DNA of 64,000 bases from an uncultured Erysipelotrichaceae bacterium (lineage in GTDB: Bacteria > Bacillota_I > Bacilli_A > Erysipelotrichales > Erysipelotrichaceae), in assembly GCA_944326795.1 (NCBI GenBank), contig CALVFJ010000002.1, forward strand, positions 1-64,000, written 5' to 3'. Shown here in pieces: positions 55,781 to 63,001 of the stretch. A model generated the notes under the pieces. That model worked only from the letters and a program-made list of their open reading frames with translations, was not told where the DNA came from and did not search any database. The translations under genes were made by a program, and so were the position numbers. The stretch's first letter is position 1, and every line of letters begins with the position of its first letter.

Positions 55781-55813
55781 TAAAAAGCTTACCTTTGAAG
55801 GGAAGGAGATATT

Positions 55814-56293
55814 ATGCCAAATATCATTTTAACAAGAATTGACAATCGTCTTATTCATGGCCAAGTTGCAACGCAATGGAGCGGAGCAATCGGAATTAAT
55901 TTAATTCTAGTAGCTAATGATGACGTTGCCAACAATCCCATGCGTCAAGGTTTGATGGATATGGCTGCTCCAAGTTACGCAACTACGCGTTATTGGACAA
56001 TTGAAAAAACGATCAATACTATCCATAAGGCAAGTGACGCACAAAAAATCTTTATTATCGCTGACAACCCTCAAGATGTCTTGAAGCTTGTCGAAGGCGG
56101 CGTTCCTATTAAACGTTTGAATGTCGGTAACATGCATATGTCTGATGGTAAACGTCAAGTTGCTACTAGCGTTGCTGTTGATGATGCTGATATTGAAGCA
56201 TTTACAAAACTTCGTGATCTAGGTGTTGAAATCTTTATTCAACGTGTACCTGATATTGCGAAAGAGGACGCTAGCGTACTGTTTAAAAAATAA
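55814..56293 (+). CDS. PTS EIIB, mannose/N-acetylgalactosamine family
   Basis: 159-residue cytoplasmic IIB; the phosphorylated histidine is H15 in RLIHGQV, with the family opening LTRIDNRLIHGQVATQW. It passes phosphate from IIA to the sugar bound by IIC/IID. GGAAGGAGA precedes the ATG, and IIC follows 36 nt later. The family (AgaV/AgaB/SorB type) covers several amino sugars and hexoses, so specificity rests on context. Confidence 0.94.
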   Translation: MPNIILTRIDNRLIHGQVATQWSGAIGINLILVANDDVANNPMRQGLMDMAAPSYATTRYWTIEKTINTIHKASDAQKIFIIADNPQDVLKLVEGGVPIKRLNVGNMHMSDGKRQVATSVAVDDADIEAFTKLRDLGVEIFIQRVPDIAKEDASVLFKK

Positions 56294-56329
56294 TAATATT
56301 TGATTAATTAGAAAGGGGATTATATCAAA

Positions 56330-57124
56330 ATGGATGTAATTCAAATTGTTTTATTAGCAATCGCAACATTTATCTTTGCTATTGACCAATTCTCATTAAC
56401 TGAATTAATCTACCGTCCAATCATCGCTTGCCCAATCATCGGTGCAATCTTAGGCGATCTAAATACTGGTTTAGTTGTTGGTGGTACTTATGAATTAATG
56501 ATGATCGGTAACATGCCAGTTGGTGGTGCTCAGCCTCCAAACGCTGTATTAGGTGGAATCGTAGCTATGATCTTCGCCGTTAAATCAGGATTCTCAGTTG
56601 AAGAATCTTTAGGTGCTTCTGTTATCTTCGCTGTTTTCGGACAATACGTTGTAACATTAACATTTACTTTAACTTCTGCTTTAATGGCTAAAGCTGATAA
56701 AGCTGCTGAAAATGCTGATCCTAAGGGAATCGTTGCTGTTAACTACATGGCAATGGGTATCTTAGCTTCATTATTCGCAGTATTAGCTATCGTTGCTTAT
56801 GTTGGTGGTTCAGCTATGTCTGGTCCATTACAAAACTTCTCTACTACATTCAGCTGGTTCATGGGTGGTCTAGGAGCTGCTGGTGGTATGATGAGATATG
56901 TCGGTTTTGCTATCCTATTAAAGATCATGCTTGCAAACGATATGTGGGGTATCTACTTCGCTGGATTCGCTGCTGCAGCATTATTAGGAAACGTTTCTGC
57001 TACATCAGGAGCTACATTGCTATTGGTTGCTTTCATCGGTATCGCCATTGCATTGTATGATTACAACATGAACGTTAAGATCAAAAATATTGAAGGAAAT
57101 GGAGGTATGAGTGATGGCATCTAA
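56330..57124 (+). CDS. PTS EIIC, mannose/N-acetylgalactosamine family
   Basis: A 264-residue membrane subunit with seven to eight helices (AgaW/ManY type). Marks include RPIIACPIIGAILGDLNTG and the motif MPVGGAQPPNAVLGGI. With IID it forms the sugar channel. Codon use is strongly biased toward TTA, GGT and GCT, as in ribosomal genes, so high expression is expected. AAAGGGGA precedes the ATG, and it overlaps IID by 11 nt. Confidence 0.95.
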   Translation: MDVIQIVLLAIATFIFAIDQFSLTELIYRPIIACPIIGAILGDLNTGLVVGGTYELMMIGNMPVGGAQPPNAVLGGIVAMIFAVKSGFSVEESLGASVIFAVFGQYVVTLTFTLTSALMAKADKAAENADPKGIVAVNYMAMGILASLFAVLAIVAYVGGSAMSGPLQNFSTTFSWFMGGLGAAGGMMRYVGFAILLKIMLANDMWGIYFAGFAAAALLGNVSATSGATLLLVAFIGIAIALYDYNMNVKIKNIEGNGGMSDGI

Positions 57125-58007
57125 TGTAACTGCTTATAAGGATCTAACACCTGCTCAACCACTAGATAAAAAGACATTAAATAACATGGTTTGGAAATCA
57201 ATGATGTTACAAGCATCATTCAACTATGAAAGAATGCAAGCTTGTGGTTGGTTATGGGGTATCTTACCAGGATTACAAAAAATCCATACTAACAAAGAAG
57301 ACTTAAGTGCTTCAATGACTCACAACCTAGAATTCTTCAATACTCACCCATTCTTAGTAACATTCGTTATGGGTATCGTTCTATCACTAGAACAAGAAAA
57401 AGCTGATATCAACACTATCCGTGCAGTACGTGTTGCTGCTATGGGTCCTTTAGGTGGTATCGGTGACGCATTATTCTGGTTTACATTAGTTCCAGTTACA
57501 GCTGGTATTACTGCTAACATGGCTATTAGCGGAAGCTTAGCTGGTCCAATCTTATACTTTATCATTACATTCGGCGTACAAATGGCATTACGTTATTGGT
57601 TGATGTACTGGTCTTATTCTTTAGGAACTCAAGCTATTACATTATTAACTAAGAACGCTAAAGAATTCACTCATGCAGCTAGTATGCTAGGTGTATTCGT
57701 AGTTGGTGCTTTGACATGTAACTATGGTGCTACTACTTTAGGAATGATGATCCCTAATGGTACTACTATTGATGAAACTGGTGCAGAAGTTGCTAACTTC
57801 ATCGATATCCAAGGATTATTAAATGGTATCTTACCTGCATTGATCCCATTAGCATTAACTATGATGTGCTATTTCTTGATCAAGAAAAAGGGATGGACTC
57901 CAATCAAATGTATCGCATTACTATTAGTAATCGGTATCGTTGGTTGTGTATTCGGTATCTGGTCTGGTGATTACACCGCATTGGTACCAGTTCCTTGGCA
58001 CGCTTAA
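57114..58007 (+). CDS. PTS EIID, mannose/N-acetylgalactosamine family
   Basis: About 297 residues (AgaD/ManZ type). The N-terminal part holds SMMLQASFNYERMQACGW and the central MGPLGGIGDALFW signature, followed by membrane helices. The ATG at 57114 follows GGAGGT by 7 nt; a GTG directly before it is possible but less likely. It ends the IIB-IIC-IID unit; a strong terminator follows. Codon bias is as in IIC. Confidence 0.95.
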   Translation: MASNVTAYKDLTPAQPLDKKTLNNMVWKSMMLQASFNYERMQACGWLWGILPGLQKIHTNKEDLSASMTHNLEFFNTHPFLVTFVMGIVLSLEQEKADINTIRAVRVAAMGPLGGIGDALFWFTLVPVTAGITANMAISGSLAGPILYFIITFGVQMALRYWLMYWSYSLGTQAITLLTKNAKEFTHAASMLGVFVVGALTCNYGATTLGMMIPNGTTIDETGAEVANFIDIQGLLNGILPALIPLALTMMCYFLIKKKGWTPIKCIALLLVIGIVGCVFGIWSGDYTALVPVPWHA

Positions 58008-58040
58008 TTTAAAGTTAAAAGATAAATCTTCTGAACTTCA

Positions 58041-58068
58041 AAAGCTCGCAATCAAGCGAGCTTTTTTT
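58041..58068. terminator. Terminator between PTS IID and the alkylation repair gene
   Basis: AAAGCTCGC / GCGAGCTTT stem with a 6-nt loop and T7; it lies between convergent genes and can serve both. Confidence 0.87.
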
Positions 58069-58697
58069 CATCTGTATTGATCTTTGATCATTGAAGGTAT
58101 ACGGTAAGAATCAAGGATCTTGCGACGTGAAAGCTTTTGGATATCTTGGTCAAAATAAGCAAAAAGCATTTTGCCTTTATGGCAATCAACGATAACTAAT
58201 TCACAGATCAACCAGGCGATAGCCATGTCGATATAATAGGTATGAATTTCGATATCTTTGATAATTTCTATGATGGAAGATAGATATGAAGTATTAAGAT
58301 AATAACGTAGAAACATTACGATCATGAAGCGAATATGGTATTCGCTACTATCTTTTTGTTGGCAGCAATATCCGAAGAAGACATCCTTGTTTTTACGAAC
58401 ATGTTTTTTTAGGTCGCTTACTAGACCATCGCATAATCCCCAATTATCGATCTTTTGCAGATGTTTATCAAGATAGGGTTTGAGTTCTTCGAAGCTTAGC
58501 TTGCTGTTAGCGATGATGATCCCTTCAAGCTGGATTTCTTCAAAATAATGATGCGTTTGTTCAAGATAAGATAGATCTAGCTTTTTAGCGATTTTTTTGA
58601 GGGTAGGGAGAGGAATACCGATCAGCGGATAATTAGTATTTTGGATCTTTTGATTAAAATGCAGATAATTTTTATCTTGATAGTCAATTAGCTCCAT
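58068..58697 (-). CDS. DNA alkylation repair protein (AlkD-like HEAT family)
   Basis: About 209 residues, all-helical, of the DNA alkylation repair (AlkD-related) family, with the opening YPLIGIPLPTLKKIAKKL, the block NWGLCDGLVSDLKKH and DMAIAWLICELVI near the C-terminus. AlkD excises N3- and N7-alkylpurines. The ATG at 58697 follows AAGGAG; an upstream in-frame extension of 25 hydrophobic residues runs through the divergent promoter and lacks a ribosome site. It is divergent from an O6-methylguanine methyltransferase gene. Confidence 0.83.
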   Translation of the reverse strand: MELIDYQDKNYLHFNQKIQNTNYPLIGIPLPTLKKIAKKLDLSYLEQTHHYFEEIQLEGIIIANSKLSFEELKPYLDKHLQKIDNWGLCDGLVSDLKKHVRKNKDVFFGYCCQQKDSSEYHIRFMIVMFLRYYLNTSYLSSIIEIIKDIEIHTYYIDMAIAWLICELVIVDCHKGKMLFAYFDQDIQKLSRRKILDSYRIPSMIKDQYR

Positions 58698-58717
58698 ATT
58701 ATATGCTCCTTTTGGTA

Positions 58718-58723
58718 TATAAT
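58718..58723 (+). promoter_or_regulatory. Probable -10 of the methyltransferase gene
   Basis: TATAAT 20 nt before the start, in a 46-nt divergent region. The -35 would fall within the alkylation-repair gene. Because the region is so short, transcription in the two directions is likely to interfere. Confidence 0.4.
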
Positions 58724-58743
58724 AGCATAAAGAGGAGAAAAAG

Positions 58744-59196
58744 ATGAAGACAAAGGTTATCAATACGCCCATTGGTCAGTTAGCCATAACTGCAAGTGAT
58801 GATGCTATCATAAAGATTGCTAAAAGCGACGATATCAGCAATGAAAATAGTGAACTGTTGGATATGGCTTGTCAACAGATAACAGAATATTTTGACCACA
58901 AACGCAGGATATTTACTTTTCCGATCAGGATTGGTCGTTATAATGAGATATATGAGCAGTTACGTATGGTTCCATATGGAACTACAATTTCCTATAAGGA
59001 GCTAGCTATACGCTGTGGTATGCCAAGAGCAGCACGCTTTATTGGTAATGTCATGCATCAAAATGAATTGTTATTGGTTGTTCCTTGTCATCGGGTCATC
59101 AAGGCAGATGGTGGATTAGGAGGCTTTGGCTTAGGGTTAGATATCAAGCGCTATCTTTTACAATTAGAGATGACACCGCAGAATTTCTTGAAATAG
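58744..59196 (+). CDS. ogt: Methylated-DNA-protein cysteine methyltransferase (Ogt type)
   Basis: A suicide repair protein that moves methyl groups from O6-methylguanine to its own cysteine. 150 residues, the usual length of Ogt. The acceptor is C115 in VVPCHRVI; the DNA-binding helix-turn-helix includes RMVPYGTTISYKELA, and the N-hinge is ARFIGN. AGAGGAG precedes the ATG. It pairs divergently with the AlkD-like gene, a small alkylation repair module. Confidence 0.94.
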   Translation: MKTKVINTPIGQLAITASDDAIIKIAKSDDISNENSELLDMACQQITEYFDHKRRIFTFPIRIGRYNEIYEQLRMVPYGTTISYKELAIRCGMPRAARFIGNVMHQNELLLVVPCHRVIKADGGLGGFGLGLDIKRYLLQLEMTPQNFLK

Positions 59197-59217
59197 CAGG
59201 TTAAAATTGCTTATAAT
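59188..59217 (+). promoter_or_regulatory. Promoter of the second glucosaminidase gene
   Basis: TTGAAA (59188-59193) and TATAAT (59212-59217) at 18-nt spacing. The -35 overlaps the ogt stop codon. Confidence 0.65.
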
Positions 59218-59232
59218 ATAGGGCGAGGTAAA

Positions 59233-62016
59233 ATGATGAAAAAAATTATAAGCTTGATATTATCTATATTGCTTTTAAGCGATGGCGTCTATGCGCTTGG
59301 CTTTGAAGATATCATATATGATGAAAATTATGCGCTTGTAAGTGTGGATAGCGATGGAATAACGACCATCACACAAGCCGATGATTTTAACAGTGCTTTG
59401 ACCCTTTTTGAACAGGAAAAAGATCATTATGATAATTTAGGAATTACTAAAGATGGCATATTTTATAAAGTTGAGCATGGCATCGTAGCTTTGCATAAAA
59501 GCGATGCTTGTGATGTCAATGTGGAATTTGTTAATAAAATAGATGGCAGCAGTAACTATGTTAATGGCTGTTATGGCAATGATGGTGCTTATTTGACTAC
59601 TCGCGATGACATGAAAGTAGAATTTAAGATCTCGGGAGTCGTTGGTGTCGCTGATTTTGCTGATGTGACCATCATACCGTTAGAATTTTTAAATGATACT
59701 AGTTTGAGTATCTATAAAAATATTGATGGTAATCTATATCATCAGATCAAAAATGATGTAGCAAATGATTATTATAGCAATTTGATCAACTTAGGACCTT
59801 CACCGGCATATTTAGTACAAGATGTTTCATACTATAGCTATGATGGTCATTATTTTTATGAAGACATCAAAACCTTATTAGATGATTATAAAAATGGTAG
59901 TTATGCCAACAGCATCAATGTTAGTGAACCATACTATAATTATTATCAGTTTGTTTCGCATCGAACCTTAACTAATATCACGCAGCAACAGATGGAAAAG
60001 TATCTTCATGAAAGCTTGCTTATCGACGATGTCATCTATAGTTATGAAGATATGGATAAAGATAGTGCTGATGACAGCTTGACCAGATCACAGTTCTATG
60101 GCAGTGAATTTGCTTTTTATCAATATCAGTATCAATATGGGGCTAATGCTGCGATGATGATCGCTTTAGCGATGAATGAAAGTGCTTATGGGCGCAGCTC
60201 ATTGGCTTTTACACGCAACAATTTATTTGGGCATGCGGCTTATGACAGTGATGTCGAACGAAATGCGTCGCGATATTTAAGCGTGCCTTCCAGCATCTAT
60301 AGCCATGCTAAATACTACATTTCGGGAACTTATTGTTATCCTAGCAAGTTTCAGTATCATGGTGGTTTCTTTGGCAATAAGGCCAGCGGCATGAACGTAA
60401 GTTATGCATCTGATCCTTATTGGGGCGAAAAAGCCGCGCAATATTATTACAAATTGGATGAAGCTTTAGGGTTTAAGGATAAAGATGCCTACACGCTAGG
60501 AATTAATTTAGATAGCGATCCGATCGATGTCTATCAATTTTCTGATCTTAACAGTCAGATCTTATATCAAAGCAATGCTAATGAAGATTATGCTTTTGTT
60601 ATCTTAGAAGCTTTTGACGTTAATGGCCACAGTTGGTATAAGATCCAAAGCGATGCTAGTCTTGATCAAGACAGTACGGTAGAATTGCTTTATGATTATG
60701 ATTTTGCGAATCATGTTGGTTATATCTTGCAAGATAGCATTGAATTGGTGCTAGCGGGCAACAATGAGCCGCAGACTTATGTAAATGTAAGTTTTGATGC
60801 CAATGGGGGAACTTTTAAAGATGGCTCATCTTATATCAGTTACAATATGCCGCAAGGGATCCCAAGCATCGAAGAACCAACCAAGGATCATGGCTTATTT
60901 ATCGGCTGGGATCAACAGCTATCATCGATCACAGAAGATACGGTCTATGTTGCCCAATATAAAGAGGTAGCAAGCATTGAGATGCTTGCTTTGCCAAAAC
61001 AAGCTTATGAGGTCAATGAAAGGATCGATCTAACAGATGGTACGCTTAAAGTTAATTTTAGCGATGGCAGCAACGAGGAAGTGCAGCTTAACACTGCGAT
61101 GGTTTCCGGCTATGATCTATCAAGCGCTTCAGATCAGGAAGTATTGGTTACATATGGCGGAACCACCGTTACTTATCCCATCAGCGTTTCGCAAGAATTA
61201 GATGATCTACGCAAGGAGATAACCGCCCAGATCGATGTTATCCTTACCCTTGATCCAAACGCTTTAACTGATGAGGATAAAACAAGGATCTTAGATCTTA
61301 AGCAACAGATCAACGATGGTATCCAACCATATTTAAGTTTTGAAAAATTAAGAGCTTTAGATAAGCTGATGTACGCAGCTATCGATGGAATGATCCAGTA
61401 TCGGGTTAGCAGCGATATCAGCGTCAGCGGCTTATCGCTGGTCATTCCCTTAAAAGATTCGTTAAGTAAAGATTGGTTAAAGGACTTTTATAGCTTGACC
61501 AAAACCGGCGGTGCTCATCAGGATATCTTGAAGCAAGTTGCTGAAGCTAATGGATATACGATTCACGATACTTTTGGCATCGATATCCGCAATCGTTTAG
61601 AAAAAATAGAAGTTGATGAACCAATGATCATCAGTATTCCCAAGCCGGAAGGTTATGGGGCAAATGAGATGTTCAAGGTCTTAAGTTATCAAGATGGTGA
61701 AGTAAGAGAATGCTATACGACCCAGACCGATAATTATGTACAATTCATGAGCGATGGGAATGCCGATTATTTATTGGTATCCAAAACGAGTGCTAATGAT
61801 TATGCACAAGCAGATATCCAAGAAACGATCAATCAAGAAAATAGTGAAACCGATATTTTGACGATCATTGGTTTTGTCGCTTTTGGCATCTTAATGATCG
61901 TGATCATGATCATGATCGCACTAAAGATCAATAGAAGGATGAAATATGATTCAAAAAAACGTCGCATTAAACAAGATCAAATATCAGAAGATGACGATAG
62001 CGCCCGAACTGCTTGA
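59233..62016 (+). CDS. Membrane-anchored glucosaminidase-domain protein
   Basis: A 927-residue exported hydrolase related to the one at 38.7 kb. Signal peptide 1-21; a shared N-terminal region with YYSYDGHYFY and YYNYYQF; glucosaminidase domain at about 275-420 with probable catalytic E316 (MNESAYGRSS) and RNNLFGHAAY, then DPYWGEKAA. After an SH3-like stretch come a Listeria-Bacteroides-type repeat (VSFDANGGTF), a bacterial Ig-like repeat (YEVNERIDLTDGTLKVNFSDG), a helical part and one C-terminal membrane helix (about 876-898) with a basic-acidic tail. It is therefore tethered to the membrane, unlike its paralogue. GAGGT precedes the ATG; a second ATG follows directly. Confidence 0.87.
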   Translation: MMKKIISLILSILLLSDGVYALGFEDIIYDENYALVSVDSDGITTITQADDFNSALTLFEQEKDHYDNLGITKDGIFYKVEHGIVALHKSDACDVNVEFVNKIDGSSNYVNGCYGNDGAYLTTRDDMKVEFKISGVVGVADFADVTIIPLEFLNDTSLSIYKNIDGNLYHQIKNDVANDYYSNLINLGPSPAYLVQDVSYYSYDGHYFYEDIKTLLDDYKNGSYANSINVSEPYYNYYQFVSHRTLTNITQQQMEKYLHESLLIDDVIYSYEDMDKDSADDSLTRSQFYGSEFAFYQYQYQYGANAAMMIALAMNESAYGRSSLAFTRNNLFGHAAYDSDVERNASRYLSVPSSIYSHAKYYISGTYCYPSKFQYHGGFFGNKASGMNVSYASDPYWGEKAAQYYYKLDEALGFKDKDAYTLGINLDSDPIDVYQFSDLNSQILYQSNANEDYAFVILEAFDVNGHSWYKIQSDASLDQDSTVELLYDYDFANHVGYILQDSIELVLAGNNEPQTYVNVSFDANGGTFKDGSSYISYNMPQGIPSIEEPTKDHGLFIGWDQQLSSITEDTVYVAQYKEVASIEMLALPKQAYEVNERIDLTDGTLKVNFSDGSNEEVQLNTAMVSGYDLSSASDQEVLVTYGGTTVTYPISVSQELDDLRKEITAQIDVILTLDPNALTDEDKTRILDLKQQINDGIQPYLSFEKLRALDKLMYAAIDGMIQYRVSSDISVSGLSLVIPLKDSLSKDWLKDFYSLTKTGGAHQDILKQVAEANGYTIHDTFGIDIRNRLEKIEVDEPMIISIPKPEGYGANEMFKVLSYQDGEVRECYTTQTDNYVQFMSDGNADYLLVSKTSANDYAQADIQETINQENSETDILTIIGFVAFGILMIVIMIMIALKINRRMKYDSKKRRIKQDQISEDDDSARTA

Positions 62017-62227
62017 AAGCATAGCTGAGCGAGGCATTGCCATAGCCATCAAGGTAAGACAAATCGATGATGATTTATATGAATGTGTAGATGGTCATAA
62101 GCGCTTAAATGCTTTAGCGATCTTGGCTGCCCATGATGAACGATTTTTAATGGTTCCTTGTGTGATCAAGAATGATTTCAGCAAGGCTGGCAGTACTTAT
62201 TGGGGAAATACCAAGAACAAACATTAG
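61946..62227 (+). CDS. Small ParB/Srx-like domain protein overlapping the glucosaminidase gene
   Basis: A 93-residue protein that resembles the ParB/sulfiredoxin-like N-terminal fold: the stretch YECVDGHKRLNALAIL corresponds to the GxxR(K)xxA loop of ParB-like proteins. The first 71 nt overlap the 3' end of the glucosaminidase gene in another frame, and AGAAGG lies 6-9 nt upstream of the ATG, so the start is supported. It lies 10 nt before rluB. There is no ParA gene or DNA-binding domain, so partition is unlikely. Function unknown; a role with the pseudouridine synthase or wall enzyme is speculative. Confidence 0.68.
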   Translation: MIQKNVALNKIKYQKMTIAPELLESIAERGIAIAIKVRQIDDDLYECVDGHKRLNALAILAAHDERFLMVPCVIKNDFSKAGSTYWGNTKNKH

Positions 62228-62237
62228 GAGATAAGAT

Positions 62238-62960
62238 ATGGAAAGATTACAAAAGATTATTGCACAAGCCGGCATTGCTTCACGCCGCAAAGCAGAACAA
62301 ATGATCGTCGAAGGACGCGTAAAGGTAGATGGCGAAGTAATTACGGAATTAGGTTATAAAGCTAAAAAGGGTAGCATCATCGAAGTTGACGGCAAAAAGA
62401 TCCAAAAAGAAGATAAGGTATATTTTGTCATGAATAAGCCTAAAAATACCTTGTGTACCGCTAGCGATGAGTTTGATCGTCCAACGATCAATGATCATTT
62501 AGATATACCGCAGCGCGTCTTTAGCGTTGGCCGTTTAGATTTTGATACTACTGGTGTTTTGATCTTGACCAATGATGGTGATTTTGCCAATCAGATCATC
62601 CATCCTCGCTATCATATCAAAAAAGTTTATGAAGTTAGCATCAAAGGCATGCTGACTACTGAACAGATCAAAGAATTAGAAAAAGGCATCATGCTGGAAG
62701 ATGGCATGACCTTGCCAGCTAAGGTTTGGGTAACCAATCGAAATTATGAAAAAAATAGCTGTAAGATCGAACTTACGATCTTAGAAGGACGTAACCGTCA
62801 GGTCAAAAGGATGATCGAATACTTTGGACTAGAAGTAAAAAAACTAAATCGTAAAGCTATAGGTTTTCTTCAGGTCAATGATCTAAAACCCGGAGAATAT
62901 CGGATCTTGAAGCCTTTTGAGGTCAAACAATTATTAAAATTAGCTAATGAAAGACATTAA
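62238..62960 (+). CDS. rluB: Ribosomal large subunit pseudouridine synthase B
   Basis: A 240-residue RsuA/RluB-type enzyme that modifies 23S rRNA. An N-terminal S4 domain (ERLQKIIAQAGIASRRKAEQMI) is followed by the catalytic domain with the active Asp in GRLDFDTTGVLI and the later EGRNRQVKRM stretch. AGGAGAT precedes the ATG. RluB and RsuA-type specificities cannot be separated with certainty by eye. A terminator follows. Confidence 0.92.
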   Translation: MERLQKIIAQAGIASRRKAEQMIVEGRVKVDGEVITELGYKAKKGSIIEVDGKKIQKEDKVYFVMNKPKNTLCTASDEFDRPTINDHLDIPQRVFSVGRLDFDTTGVLILTNDGDFANQIIHPRYHIKKVYEVSIKGMLTTEQIKELEKGIMLEDGMTLPAKVWVTNRNYEKNSCKIELTILEGRNRQVKRMIEYFGLEVKKLNRKAIGFLQVNDLKPGEYRILKPFEVKQLLKLANERH

Positions 62961-63001
62961 AAACAATGCTCACCGTTGATAATGGTGAGCATTGTTTTTT
63001 T
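62961..63001. terminator. Bidirectional terminator between rluB and rqcH
   Basis: A 14-bp perfect stem (AAACAATGCTCACC and its complement) with a 9-nt loop and T7; it serves both convergent genes. Confidence 0.88.

Noticed and set aside
55617-55813. Sigma-54 promoter for the mannose-type PTS genes
   Set aside because: Such PTS genes are sometimes sigma-54 dependent, but I found no GG-N10-GC element, and the regulator is AraC-type, not LevR/NtrC-type.
58698-58772. Hydrophobic N-terminal extension of the AlkD-like protein, resembling a signal peptide
   Set aside because: It would run through the divergent promoter and into the ogt gene, and the AAGGAG ribosome site lies between it and the internal ATG. 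A cytoplasmic DNA repair protein has no need of a signal peptide.
61946-62227. Plasmid-type partition gene
   Set aside because: The ParB-like stretch lacks the DNA-binding part, and no ParA gene or parS-like repeats are nearby.
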